64,000 nt of DNA from Novosphingobium sp. (lineage in GTDB: Bacteria; Pseudomonadota; Alphaproteobacteria; Sphingomonadales; Sphingomonadaceae). The notes beneath the pieces were generated by a model, which was not told where the DNA came from, made no database searches, and worked only from the letters and a program-made list of their open reading frames with translations. The DNA lies in assembly GCA_017744735.1 (NCBI GenBank), contig JAGIAR010000005.1, positions 1 through 64,000 on the forward strand. Reading direction: 5' to 3'. This document shows positions 24,653 through 33,696 of this stretch, in pieces. The first letter of the stretch is position 1, and every line of letters begins with the position of its first letter. The translations under genes were made by a program, and so were the position numbers.

Positions 24653-26077
24653 TCAGATCGCCGGATCGGCTTCCCGGTCGGCGCTGCGCTTACCGATGGT
24701 CAGCCCCCCGCTGGCCCTTGCGCTGCGAAAACGGGCAAGGCTGCACAATGCGGCAACCACCGAAAATGCTGCGGACAGGGTAAGCGGCGCGCGCCCGGCG
24801 CCAAGGCCCTGTGCAAGCAGGATTCCGATGGCAGCCGCCGCGAGGGTCTGCCCGCCGAGCCGTGCGGTCGACAGCAGTCCACCGGCCGCGGCCGCGCGTT
24901 GGCGCGGGGCCCGTCCGATCAGGAGGCGCGAATTGGGCGCGAAGAATAGGCCGAAACCGAGCGCGCAGAGCGACAGCCGCCACGAAATTCCGAAGGCGCC
25001 CGGCTGGGCCGGCATCGTCGCCATCAGCACGAGACCGGCGATCGCGATGCCCATGCCGGTGATGCCGAGCTTGGTCGGTGCGATCCGGTCGGACAGCCAG
25101 CCCGCCAGCGGCGCGACCACCAGCATCGTCAGCGGAAACGGCAGCAGCAGCAGGCCCACTTCGTCCGGCGAATAGCCCATCACACCCTGGAAACGGAACG
25201 GCAGCGCCAGCATCAGCGAGCCCGAGGCGATGAAGGCGCAGACCGCACCCAGCGCCGACAGTCCGATCACCGGCATCGCGAGCAGGTCGACCGGCACCAC
25301 CGGATGGCTGCGCTGGCGCTCGCGCCGTACGAGGAACCACGCGGAAACGACTCCGGCTACGGCAATCGCAGCACCGGCCGCCGGTGCTGCGCCATGCATC
25401 GCGAGCTGGAGCCCGCCCACCAGCAGGAGCACGGTAACCGCGCTCCATATTCCGCTCACCGTCTCGGGCGCGCGGTCCTGGCGGACCGGATCGGGCAGCG
25501 AGCGCCCGAGCAGCAAGGACAGGGCGGCAAGCGGCGCTGCGACCACGAAAACCCAACGCCAGTCGAGATGGGCTACGATATAACCGCCCACCGTCGGCGC
25601 AAGCGCAGCCGAGGAAGCCACGATCACGCTGTTGATCCCCATGCCGCTGCCGAGTTGCTTCGCCGGATAGATCTCGCGCAGCATCGCGGCGGACACGCTG
25701 AGCGCCATGCCCGCGCCGAGCGCCTGCAGCGCGCGAACCACCAGAAGCAGCCCGAAATCGTTCGCGAGGATGGTGACCGCCGAGGCGACCAGAAACACCA
25801 TTTGCCCGAGCTGGTAGAAGCGCCGGTGACCCATCCGGTCGCCGAGGCTGGAGAACGGCAGCAGCAGCATCACCAGGACGAGCTGGTAGACGGTCACGAC
25901 ATTGGTCACGGCTCCGTCGCCGACCCCGAGATCGCGGGCGATCGTCGGCAGGGCGACATTGGCGATCGCCCCGTCGACCACGAACAGCGCAGTGCCGAAG
26001 GAAATCGCCGCGATAGCCCAATAGCGGCGCGGCTTGGGCAAGCCCTCGTGGAGCTCGGGACTATTTGCGGCGGTCAT
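24653..26077 (-). CDS. MFS drug-efflux transporter, DHA2-like
   Basis: The 474-residue protein has the hydrophobic pattern of a 12 to 14-helix major facilitator. The N-terminus FGTALFVVDGAIANVALPTIA is the motif D1 region typical of DHA2 pumps such as EmrB and QacA. SLGDRMGHRRFYQLG is motif A, and GMGINSVIVASSAALAPTVGGYI covers motif C of drug:proton antiporters. The protein therefore probably exports toxic compounds using the proton gradient; the substrate is unknown. No membrane-fusion partner (emrA) or TetR regulator lies next to it. The gene lies between topA and the TonB-like gene on the same strand. Confidence 0.88.
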   Translation of the reverse strand: MTAANSPELHEGLPKPRRYWAIAAISFGTALFVVDGAIANVALPTIARDLGVGDGAVTNVVTVYQLVLVMLLLPFSSLGDRMGHRRFYQLGQMVFLVASAVTILANDFGLLLVVRALQALGAGMALSVSAAMLREIYPAKQLGSGMGINSVIVASSAALAPTVGGYIVAHLDWRWVFVVAAPLAALSLLLGRSLPDPVRQDRAPETVSGIWSAVTVLLLVGGLQLAMHGAAPAAGAAIAVAGVVSAWFLVRRERQRSHPVVPVDLLAMPVIGLSALGAVCAFIASGSLMLALPFRFQGVMGYSPDEVGLLLLPFPLTMLVVAPLAGWLSDRIAPTKLGITGMGIAIAGLVLMATMPAQPGAFGISWRLSLCALGFGLFFAPNSRLLIGRAPRQRAAAAGGLLSTARLGGQTLAAAAIGILLAQGLGAGRAPLTLSAAFSVVAALCSLARFRSARASGGLTIGKRSADREADPAI

Positions 26078-26111
26078 GGCCGGATAACGGACAGAGCGGC
26101 GAAAGTTCCCG

Positions 26112-28682
26112 TCACGCTTCGGCCTTCTTCTTTGCAGATGCCTTTTTCGCCCCCGTCTTCTTCGCAGGCGTCTTCTTCGCCGGCGCCTTGCGCCCCTTCT
26201 TCTTGGCCGGACCCTTGGCGGCCCGCTCGTCGATCAACCGGATCGCCTGCTCTTCGGTGATCTCCTCCGGCTTGATCGCCTTGGGGATCGTCGCGTTGGT
26301 CGTGCCGTCGGTGACATAAGGTCCGTAGCGTCCCGGCATCACCTTGATCTCGCCCCCGCTGGTCGGATGCGCGCCCAAGGTCTTCATCGGCTCGGCTTTG
26401 GTCCCGCCCCTCGCGCCGGGTCCGCGATTGGCGGCTTCCGCAAGCAGCGTCACGGCCGCATTCATGCCCACTTCGATCACGTCACGGGTCGAGGAGAGCT
26501 TCGCGTATTTCCCGTCATGCGCGAGGTAGGGCCCATAGCGCCCGATACTCGCGGTGATCGGCTTGCCGCTGTCTGGATGGTCGCCGACCGTGCGCGGCAG
26601 CGCCAGCAGCTTGAGCGCCCATTCGAGGTCGAAATCGTCGAGGTCCTTGGGTATCGAGGCGCGCTTGGCCTCCTTGCCCTCGCCGAGCTGGATGTAGGGC
26701 CCGAAGCGGCCGGTCTTGCGGAAGACTTCGAGCCCCGTCTCCGGATCCTTGCCCATCGAAACGTCATCGGTGCCTTCGTCGCCGTTTCCGCCCGGCTGGG
26801 CGAAGCGGCGGGTAAACTTGCACTCGGGATAGTTGGCGCAAGCGACGAAGGCGCCGTACTTGCCCCCGCGCAGCGACAGGCGGCCGTTGGCCCGGCCCTC
26901 CTCGGCGCAGCGCGGACACCAGCGCGGATCGTGGCCGTCGGCACGCTCGGGGAATAGATAGTCGGAGAGGAATGTGTCGAGCTCTTCGGTCACTTCCGAA
27001 GGCTTGCGCTCCATCACCTCGTCGCTCTTGGGCTTGAAGTCGCGCCAGAAGGCTTCGAGCACCTTCTTCCATTCGGCGCGCCCGCCCGAGACATCGTCGA
27101 GCTCCTCCTCCATCCCGGCGGTGAAGTCGTAAGCGACGTAGCGCGGGAAGAAGCGTTCGAGGAACGCTGTCAGCAGGCGGCCGCTTTCCTCGGCGAAGAA
27201 GCGGTTCTTCTCCATCCGGACATAGGCGCGATCGCGCAGCACCTGGATGGTCGAGGCATAGGTCGAAGGCCGGCCGATGCCGAGTTCTTCCAGCTTCTTG
27301 ACCAGCGAAGCCTCGGAATAGCGGGGCGGCGGCTGGGTGAAATGCTGGGTCGCCTCAACGCCTTTCTTCGCCGGTGCATCGCCCTTGTGCATCACCGGCA
27401 GCAGGCCCTCGTCCTCGTCCTCCTCGCCCTTCTGGTCGCGGCCTTCCTCGTACATCGCCAGGAATCCGGGGAACTTCACCACCGTGCCGGTGGCGCGAAG
27501 CTCGTGCCGTCCGGTGGGCTCGCGCAACGTGATGGTAGTGCGCTCGAGGCTGGCGGCAGCCATCTGGCTCGCCATCGCCCGCTTGAAGATCAGGCTGTAG
27601 AGCTTGGCCTCGTCGCCCGAGCCCGCGTGATCGACGCCGAAATCGGTCGGCCGGATCGCCTCGTGAGCCTCCTGTGCGTTCTTGGCCTTGGTCTGGTAGA
27701 TGCGCGGCTTCTCGGGCAGGTAATGTCCGTCATAGCGGTCGGCGATCGCCTTGCGCGCGGCCGAAATCGCGCTGCCGTCCATCTGCACTCCGTCGGTCCG
27801 CATGTAGGTGATCGCGCCGGCCTCGTAGAGGGTCTGCGCCAGCCGCATCGTGTGGCTGGCCGAATAGCCGAGCTTGCGCGCAGCTTCCTGCTGCAGGGTC
27901 GAAGTGGTGAACGGCGGCGCCGGATTGCGCTTGAGCGGACGGGTCTCGACCTCCTCTACCGCGAAGCGCCCGGCCTCGACGGCTGCCTTCGCGCGCATCG
28001 CGATGCCCTGCTCGCCCAGCGACAGGCGCTCCAGCTTCTCGCCGTCGAAGCGTACGAGCCGCGCATCGAACTCCGTCCCGTCATGCTCCAGCCGGGCGAG
28101 GACCTGCCAGTATTCCTGTGGGCGGAAGATCTCGATCTCGTGTTCGCGGTCACAGATCAGCCGCAATGCGACAGACTGCACCCGGCCCGCGCTCTTGGCA
28201 CCGGGCAGCTTGCGCCACAGCACCGGCGAAAGCGTGAAGCCGAACAGATAGTCGAGCGCGCGGCGGGCGAGATAGGCGTCGATCAGATCGGTATCGAGAT
28301 CGCGCGGTGCCTTCATCGCATCGGTCACCGCCTGCTTGGTGATCGCATTGAAGGTGACCCGCTCGACCTCCTTGGGCAGCGCCTTCTTCTTGGCGAGCAG
28401 TTCCTTGACGTGCCACGAGATCGCCTCGCCCTCGCGATCGGGGTCGGTCGCGAGGATCAGGCGGTCCGCCTTCTTCGCAAGGTCCGCGATGTCCTTCACC
28501 CGGCCCTGCTTGTCGCGATAGGTTTCCCAATCCATCGCGAAATCCTCGTCCGGGCGAACCGAGCCGTCCTTGGGCGGCAGATCGCGGACGTGGCCGTAGG
28601 AGGCGAGGACCTTGAAGTCCTTGCCGAGGTATTTCTCGATGGTCTTCGCCTTGGCGGGCGATTCTACGATGACAAGCTGCAT
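26112..28682 (-). CDS. topA: DNA topoisomerase I
   Basis: TopA relaxes negative supercoils by cutting one strand. The 856 residues begin with the TOPRIM domain MQLVIVESPAKAKTIEKYLG and its LATDPDREGEAISWH metal site. The nucleophilic tyrosine is in ITYMRTDGVQ. The IA core is followed by one clear C4 zinc finger (CPRCAEEG with CANYPEC) and several topoisomerase C-terminal repeats (GRFGPYIQLGEG, GRYGPYLAHDGK, GRYGPYVTDG). It ends with a tail rich in Ala and Lys (PAKKTPAKKTGAKK), common in alphaproteobacterial TopA. I chose MQLVIVE because the longer reading adds 22 residues unlike any homologue. Confidence 0.97.
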   Translation of the reverse strand: MQLVIVESPAKAKTIEKYLGKDFKVLASYGHVRDLPPKDGSVRPDEDFAMDWETYRDKQGRVKDIADLAKKADRLILATDPDREGEAISWHVKELLAKKKALPKEVERVTFNAITKQAVTDAMKAPRDLDTDLIDAYLARRALDYLFGFTLSPVLWRKLPGAKSAGRVQSVALRLICDREHEIEIFRPQEYWQVLARLEHDGTEFDARLVRFDGEKLERLSLGEQGIAMRAKAAVEAGRFAVEEVETRPLKRNPAPPFTTSTLQQEAARKLGYSASHTMRLAQTLYEAGAITYMRTDGVQMDGSAISAARKAIADRYDGHYLPEKPRIYQTKAKNAQEAHEAIRPTDFGVDHAGSGDEAKLYSLIFKRAMASQMAAASLERTTITLREPTGRHELRATGTVVKFPGFLAMYEEGRDQKGEEDEDEGLLPVMHKGDAPAKKGVEATQHFTQPPPRYSEASLVKKLEELGIGRPSTYASTIQVLRDRAYVRMEKNRFFAEESGRLLTAFLERFFPRYVAYDFTAGMEEELDDVSGGRAEWKKVLEAFWRDFKPKSDEVMERKPSEVTEELDTFLSDYLFPERADGHDPRWCPRCAEEGRANGRLSLRGGKYGAFVACANYPECKFTRRFAQPGGNGDEGTDDVSMGKDPETGLEVFRKTGRFGPYIQLGEGKEAKRASIPKDLDDFDLEWALKLLALPRTVGDHPDSGKPITASIGRYGPYLAHDGKYAKLSSTRDVIEVGMNAAVTLLAEAANRGPGARGGTKAEPMKTLGAHPTSGGEIKVMPGRYGPYVTDGTTNATIPKAIKPEEITEEQAIRLIDERAAKGPAKKKGRKAPAKKTPAKKTGAKKASAKKKAEA

Positions 28683-28797
28683 GGAAGTTCGAAGGGCCCC
28701 TACACGTACGTACGCGCGAGGGTGATGGCCCGGCCGGCAGTTCGTCAAGCGGGGAAATGCGGGCGACGGCCGTTTGCCCGCCGCCCGCCGGATCGGA

Positions 28798-29493
28798 TCA
28801 GCTGAAAGTGCCGCTGACGTCGCGGGTGCTCAGGATCCCGTAGATCGCGACATACATCGCGGAAATGACCGCAGTGCCCGCGGTACTCGCCAGCCGCGCG
28901 ACGATCGCGAGGACCGGCGGAACGGTGCCCAGCAGCAAGTTCGGAAGATACCCGATGCCGTTGAATACGACGAGCACGATCAGCAGCGAAACGACGATGC
29001 CGAACTCATGCCCCTTGGTCATCGCCCAGCTCTTGCCGAGCGATGCGAACACCTTCTCTCCCCGGCCGATGAGCAGCGGCCCGGACAGGGACCAGCGCGC
29101 CATGAAAATCAGGCCCGGGATCACGACCAGCAGCAGCCCCCCGATGATGGCAAGGCCGCTGAGCAGCGACATGCCGATATAGGCAACGATCCGCTTGTCG
29201 CCCGTGCTGTTCATCAGCCCGGTGCGCTTCAGCATCGATTCAAGCAGCAGGTACCCGCCGATGAAGGCGAGCACGATAATCAGCAGCGCGAGCGCGAGGA
29301 CCTGCATGACCATGCCCATGTTGGGGATCACGCCAGGTTGCTGCAGTTGCTTGCCGAATATATCGAGCCCGCCGCTGAGCCCGCCGATCACGACGATGAA
29401 CGCCAATGACGGCAACGCACTGAGGCTCAAGACCCCCATCGTCTTGTCGATGATTTCGCCGATTTTCAAATCACGGTTCGGGCGCGTAGCCAT
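28798..29493 (-). CDS. Hypothetical polytopic membrane protein of 231 aa
   Basis: No specific function is visible. The protein has about six hydrophobic segments, at roughly residues 25-45, 60-85, 105-130, 135-150, 165-185 and 195-225. The N-terminus DLKIGEIIDKTMGVL and the stretch ARWSLSGPLLIGRGEKVFASLGKSWAMTKG are typical of a broad family of sphingomonad membrane proteins resembling DUF975 or GDPD-membrane-domain proteins. The sequence KVFASLGKSWAMTKG is the most conserved-looking element. The gene lies between topA and dprA, with about 115 and 130 non-coding bases on its two sides, so it may be monocistronic. Confidence 0.75.
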   Translation of the reverse strand: MATRPNRDLKIGEIIDKTMGVLSLSALPSLAFIVVIGGLSGGLDIFGKQLQQPGVIPNMGMVMQVLALALLIIVLAFIGGYLLLESMLKRTGLMNSTGDKRIVAYIGMSLLSGLAIIGGLLLVVIPGLIFMARWSLSGPLLIGRGEKVFASLGKSWAMTKGHEFGIVVSLLIVLVVFNGIGYLPNLLLGTVPPVLAIVARLASTAGTAVISAMYVAIYGILSTRDVSGTFS

Positions 29494-29623
29494 GTCGATC
29501 CCCTCTGTGCTTTTGCTCCGTCAGTCCCTCGGCTCCCGGATGCATGAAAATCCTGCATTTCCCGGCGCTGTCCTATACAGATAATACACATTTGTGCGAA
29601 TACCTAGAGGGATCGAGCCGCGC

Positions 29624-30712
29624 TCAGGCCTGGGCGCTCACTTTCCCGCCCGCGTGCCGGGAGATCCGGCCTGCGAGTTCGAGTTCGAGCAACGCGAGCT
29701 GGACCGCCGACGGGCTCGCGCCGGACTGGCGGATCAATTCGTCGACCGCCACCGGCGCGGTCGTCAGCAGCGCGGCGATATCGGCGGGATCCTGTGCCTC
29801 GTCCCTGGAATCGTAGGTTACACCGGCTGTCTCGCGGAAACTCGAGCGCGGGCTGCCGTCGAAGCCCGAGACGAGTTCGATCACATCCGCGGCCGACTGG
29901 ACCAGCACCGCGCCTTCGCGGATCAGCAGATTGCAGCCCTGGCTGCGCGCGTCGAGGGGCGAGCCAGGGATCGCCATCACCTCGCGCCCATATTCTCCCG
30001 CAAGCCGAGCGGTGATCAGCGAGCCCGATTTGGGTGCGGCCTCAACCACCACCGTCCCGAGCGCGAGGCCCGCGATGATCCGGTTGCGGATGGGGAAATG
30101 ACTGCCGCGCGGTTCGGTACCGGGCGGCTGCTCGGCAATCAGCAGGCCAGTCCGGGCGATCTCCTCCTGTAGCTCGGCGTGCTGCGGCGGATAGGCGATG
30201 TCGATCCCGCTCGCGATCACACCGATGGTGGCGGGCAAGGCGCCCATGTGCGCCGCACCGTCGATCCCGCGCGCCAGCCCCGAGACGACCGCGTAGCCCT
30301 CCCCGGCGAGATCGGCCGAAATCTCGCGCGCAAGCTTCATTGCAGCCGCGGATGCGTTCCTCGCTCCGACCACCGCGACGCAGGGCCTCGCCACAAGCTC
30401 TCCCTGCCCCCGGACAATCAGGATCGGCGGCGCGCTTTCCAGCTCGGCCAGCAACGGCGGGTAGTCGGCGGCATCGTGAAACCGGTACCGCGCCCCGGCC
30501 TTGCGCACCGCGGCGACCTCGGCTTCCACCTGCCGCTGGGGCGCCGGGCGGTATTGCGCCCCGCCCCTCCCTGCCAGATCGGGCAGCGCTTCCAGCGCCT
30601 CCCCCGCCGAGCCGAAGCGCCGCAGCAACTGGTAGTAGGAAACCGGCCCGACATTGGGCGAGCGCAGCAGGCGAATCCGGGCAAAGGCTTCGTCCTGCGT
30701 AAGCCCGGTCAT
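29624..30712 (-). CDS. dprA: DNA-processing protein DprA
   Basis: DprA loads RecA on incoming single-stranded DNA during natural transformation. The 362 residues have an N-terminal helix-hairpin-helix or SAM-like region (RLLRSPNVGPVSYYQLLRRFGSAGEALE). The Rossmann-like core has VAVVGARNASAAAMKLAREI, VVSGLARGIDGAAHMGAL, GSHFPIRNRIIAGLA and AAPKSGSLITARLAGEYGREVMAIPG. A C-terminal winged-helix DML1-type domain has PVAVDELIRQSGASPSAVQLALLELELAG. The ATG overlaps the stop of the upstream plsY gene by four bases, so both come from one transcript. No competence genes are adjacent. Confidence 0.95.
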   Translation of the reverse strand: MTGLTQDEAFARIRLLRSPNVGPVSYYQLLRRFGSAGEALEALPDLAGRGGAQYRPAPQRQVEAEVAAVRKAGARYRFHDAADYPPLLAELESAPPILIVRGQGELVARPCVAVVGARNASAAAMKLAREISADLAGEGYAVVSGLARGIDGAAHMGALPATIGVIASGIDIAYPPQHAELQEEIARTGLLIAEQPPGTEPRGSHFPIRNRIIAGLALGTVVVEAAPKSGSLITARLAGEYGREVMAIPGSPLDARSQGCNLLIREGAVLVQSAADVIELVSGFDGSPRSSFRETAGVTYDSRDEAQDPADIAALLTTAPVAVDELIRQSGASPSAVQLALLELELAGRISRHAGGKVSAQA

Positions 30713-31290
30713 TTCTTCGCGCCGAGCCTCGGTTCGGTGCCGTCGCGCAGGCGGGCGATGTTGGCGCGGTGCAGCCAGATCACGATTGCGGCAACCGCGA
30801 CGAGGTAGGGAGCGACCCCAGGATAGCCGAGCGCCCAGGCGGCGAGCGGAGCGGCCAGCGCCGCGCACATTCCGCCAAGCGATGAAATCCGCGCCAGCGC
30901 GAGCGCGCCGATCCACACCACGGCGTAGGCCAGTCCGACCGGCCAGCCGATCCCGAAACAGATGCCGGCGGTCGTCGCTACGCCCTTGCCACCCCTGAAG
31001 CCGAGCCACAGCGGAAAGCAGTGCCCGACCACCGCACCGAGCGCAGCAAGCCCTTCCGCGGGCGGAAAGAAATGCGCGACCAGCAAGACCGCGGCCGCGC
31101 CCTTGGCCAGGTCCAGCAGCAGCGTCGCCGCAGCAATCCCCTTGTTGCCGGTGCGCAGCACATTGGTCGCGCCGATGTTGCCCGAACCGATGGCGCGAAC
31201 GTCTCCCAGCCCGGCCATGCGCGTAAGCAGCAAGCCGAAGGGAATCGAGCCGAGCAGATAGGCGGCTGCGAAGGCTACAAGGTAATTCAT
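30709..31290 (-). CDS. plsY: Acyl-phosphate:glycerol-3-phosphate acyltransferase
   Basis: PlsY makes lysophosphatidic acid from acyl-phosphate and glycerol 3-phosphate in the inner membrane. The 193 residues form about five membrane helices. The phosphate-binding motif is GSGNIGATNVLR, the second conserved loop is GHCFPLWLGFRGGKGVAT, and the third is LHRANIARLRDGTEPRLG. The gene is translationally coupled to dprA and divergent from murI, with only 60 bases between their start codons. That gap contains one arm of an inverted repeat, described separately. Confidence 0.95.
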   Translation of the reverse strand: MNYLVAFAAAYLLGSIPFGLLLTRMAGLGDVRAIGSGNIGATNVLRTGNKGIAAATLLLDLAKGAAAVLLVAHFFPPAEGLAALGAVVGHCFPLWLGFRGGKGVATTAGICFGIGWPVGLAYAVVWIGALALARISSLGGMCAALAAPLAAWALGYPGVAPYLVAVAAIVIWLHRANIARLRDGTEPRLGAKK

Positions 31291-31302
31291 CGTCCCCCTT
31301 TT

Positions 31303-31392
31303 ACCCCGCGCGCCGAGCTTGTCGAAGGGTGGTCTTTCCCTATAGGCCAGATGAAGAAAAAGCCGTCCCTCGACAAGTCCGGGGCGCAGGGA
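31303..31392. repeat. Imperfect inverted repeat spanning the plsY-murI gap and the murI 5' end
   Basis: The left arm (about 31303-31333) contains GAGCTTGTCGAAGGG. The right arm (about 31363-31392) contains CCCTCGACAAGTCCGGGGCG. The reverse complement of the left arm agrees with the right arm at 22 of 29 positions. The CTTCGACAAGCTC core is one that I recall as a common dispersed palindromic repeat in sphingomonads. The right arm encodes residues 4-14 of the annotated murI product. Confidence 0.65.
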
Positions 31393-32199
31393 GTCGTTAC
31401 CATTACCGAGCCATCCGCACCGATCCTGCTGTTCGATTCCGGCGTCGGCGGCCTCACCGTGCTCGCGGAGATGCGCAAACTGCTCCCGCAAGCCCCGGTG
31501 GTCTACGTCGCGGACACCGCCGCCCTGCCCTATGGCGAGAAGACCGAGCGCCAGATCGCGACGCGCGTGCCCGCCCTGCTCGGGCGGCTGGTCGAGCGGT
31601 ACCGGCCTCGGCTGGTCACCATCGCCTGCAACACCGCCTCGACCATCGCGCTGGCCGCAGCGCGCGAGGCGCTGGAACTGCCGATCGTGGGCACGGTGCC
31701 GGCGATAAAGCCCGCCGCCGCGACGACGCAGACCGGCGTGATCGGCCTGCTTGGCACCGCAGCGACGATCCGCCAGGCCTATGTCGACAATCTCGAACGG
31801 GAATTCGCGGCCGACAAGCTGCTGCTCCGCCACGCCGCCCCCGCATTGGTGCAGGCCGCCGAGGCCAAGCTGCGCGGAGATCCGGTCGATCCGGCGGTGT
31901 TCGCCGCCGCCGCCGAAGGGTTGCGCGCGCAGCCAGGCGGAGAGAAGATCGACGTGGTCGTGCTTGCCTGCACCCATTTCCCCCTGTTGCGCGAGGAGCT
32001 GCGCGCGGCCTTCGGTCCCGGAGTTGCGCTCATCGACGGCGCGGCCGGCATCGCCCGGCGGATCGCCTTTCTCACCCAGGGCCAGCGCTTCGAGCGCGAC
32101 CGGCCCGACACGGCGGTCTTCACCGGCGAAAACGGCACGCTAGAGCGGCTTCTCCCCGCCCTTGCCGGATACGGCCTCGAACGGATCGAGCATCTCTAG
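31351..32199 (+). CDS. murI: Glutamate racemase
   Basis: MurI converts L- to D-glutamate for peptidoglycan. The core has [14 protein letters not shown] with the catalytic aspartate pocket, [18 protein letters not shown] with Cys93, and LACTHFPLL with the second catalytic cysteine near residue 205. The ATG chosen gives 282 residues, with a 23-residue extension before PILLFDSG that is largely encoded by a palindromic repeat arm. A GTG start inside that extension would give a shorter, more usual N-terminus, so the exact start is uncertain. The gene is divergent from plsY and 115 bases ahead of hemA on the same strand. Confidence 0.94.
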   Translation: MKKKPSLDKSGAQGVVTITEPSAPILLFDSGVGGLTVLAEMRKLLPQAPVVYVADTAALPYGEKTERQIATRVPALLGRLVERYRPRLVTIACNTASTIALAAAREALELPIVGTVPAIKPAAATTQTGVIGLLGTAATIRQAYVDNLEREFAADKLLLRHAAPALVQAAEAKLRGDPVDPAVFAAAAEGLRAQPGGEKIDVVVLACTHFPLLREELRAAFGPGVALIDGAAGIARRIAFLTQGQRFERDRPDTAVFTGENGTLERLLPALAGYGLERIEHL

Positions 32200-32314
32200 G
32201 CATTATTTGCGAACCCCTCGCAAACTCCGCACTTTTCTTGACTTTGCCCATCGCGTAAGGGGCCGAGCAACGGCCCTACCGAGTCCCGTTGCAAGCCAGG
32301 AAAAGGCAGCAGCT

Positions 32315-33535
32315 TTGAACTACGATCAAGTATTCGACCAGGCGATCGACCGGCTTCATTCGGAAGGCCGCTATCGCGTGTTCATCGACATTCTGCGCAA
32401 CAAGGGCATGTTCCCCAACGCGCGCTGCTTCGCCGGCCACAACGGACCCAAGCCGATCACCGTCTGGTGCTCGAACGACTATCTCTCGATGGGCCAGCAC
32501 CCGAAGGTGATCGAGGCGATGGAAGAGGCGCTGCACGACGTCGGCGCCGGCTCGGGCGGCACCCGCAACATCGGCGGCAACACCCATTACCACATCGATC
32601 TCGAACACGAGCTGGCCGACCTTCACGGCAAGGAAGGTGCGCTGCTGTTCACTTCGGGCTATGTCTCGAACGATGCGACGCTCTCGACCCTCGGCAAGCT
32701 GCTGCCGGGCTGCATCATCTTTTCCGACGAGCTCAACCACGCCTCGATGATCGCGGGCATCCGCAACTCGGGCTGCGACAAGCGCGTGTTCCGGCACAAC
32801 GACCTGCAGCATCTCGAGGAACTGCTCGCCGAGGCCGATCCCGAGACGCCCAAGCTGATCGCCTTCGAAAGCGTCTATTCGATGGACGGCGACATCGCAC
32901 CGATCCACGCGATCTGCGACCTGGCCGACAAGTATAATGCGCTGACCTATATCGACGAGGTCCACGCGGTGGGCATGTACGGCCCGCGCGGCGGCGGCAT
33001 CACCGACCGAGACGAGGCGGCGCACCGGATCGACATCATCGAGGGCACGCTGGGCAAGGCCTTCGGCGTGATGGGCGGCTACATCGCGGCCGACAGGAAG
33101 ATCATCGACTGCATCCGCAGCTATGCACCCGGCTTCATCTTCACCACCTCGCTCTCGCCCGTGCTGGTCGCCGGCGTGCTCGCCGCGGTGAAGCACCTCA
33201 AATCCTCAAGCGTCGAACGCGATGCCCAGCAGGCCGCCGCGGCGATGCTCAAGCAGAAGTTCCGCGACGCCGGCCTGCCGGTGATGGATTCGACGACCCA
33301 CATCGTGCCGCTGATGGTCGGGGATCCGGTCCGCGCGAAGAAGATCAGCGACATCTTGCTCGCCGAATACGGCGTCTATGTGCAGCCGATCAACTATCCC
33401 ACGGTTCCGCGCGGGACGGAGCGCCTGCGCTTCACCCCCGGGCCGACCCACAGCGCGGAGATGATGGCCGAACTGACCGAGGCGCTGGTGGAAATCTGGG
33501 ATCGACTCGAGCTGGAATTGCGCCGGGCGGCCTGA
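32315..33535 (+). CDS. hemA: 5-aminolevulinate synthase
   Basis: This PLP enzyme condenses glycine with succinyl-CoA, the first step of haem and bacteriochlorophyll synthesis in alphaproteobacteria. The 406 residues include [32 protein letters not shown], and the PLP lysine in [26 protein letters not shown] lies near the end. I chose the TTG that gives [21 protein letters not shown], because relatives start with that sequence; the reading frame upstream has no homology. The ribosome site is weak (an AGGA lies some distance upstream), which with the TTG suggests modest translation. It follows murI with no obvious functional link. Confidence 0.96.
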   Translation: MNYDQVFDQAIDRLHSEGRYRVFIDILRNKGMFPNARCFAGHNGPKPITVWCSNDYLSMGQHPKVIEAMEEALHDVGAGSGGTRNIGGNTHYHIDLEHELADLHGKEGALLFTSGYVSNDATLSTLGKLLPGCIIFSDELNHASMIAGIRNSGCDKRVFRHNDLQHLEELLAEADPETPKLIAFESVYSMDGDIAPIHAICDLADKYNALTYIDEVHAVGMYGPRGGGITDRDEAAHRIDIIEGTLGKAFGVMGGYIAADRKIIDCIRSYAPGFIFTTSLSPVLVAGVLAAVKHLKSSSVERDAQQAAAAMLKQKFRDAGLPVMDSTTHIVPLMVGDPVRAKKISDILLAEYGVYVQPINYPTVPRGTERLRFTPGPTHSAEMMAELTEALVEIWDRLELELRRAA

Positions 33536-33633
33536 CGCCGCCGTTTGCATTCAGCTTCCTTTCACGGAAGCGGACCTACCGGCGCCGATGAATCGTCGGG
33601 CCGTATGGCCGAGAAGCAAGGCAAGGGCCGGGA

Positions 33634-33696
33634 ATGCTTGATCGGGGAGAGTTCCGCGCCTTCGTGCGTGCCGCATCGACTGCATCGGCGCGATGA
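33634..33696 (+). CDS. Possible 20-codon upstream ORF coupled to the following gene
   Basis: A short reading frame beginning MLDRGEF ends in a TGA that overlaps the ATG of the large three-domain gene as ATGA. No hydrophobic helix or regulatory amino-acid run is present. It might serve only to bring ribosomes to the next start, whose own ribosome site is weak. It could equally be chance. Confidence 0.2.
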   Translation: MLDRGEFRAFVRAASTASAR

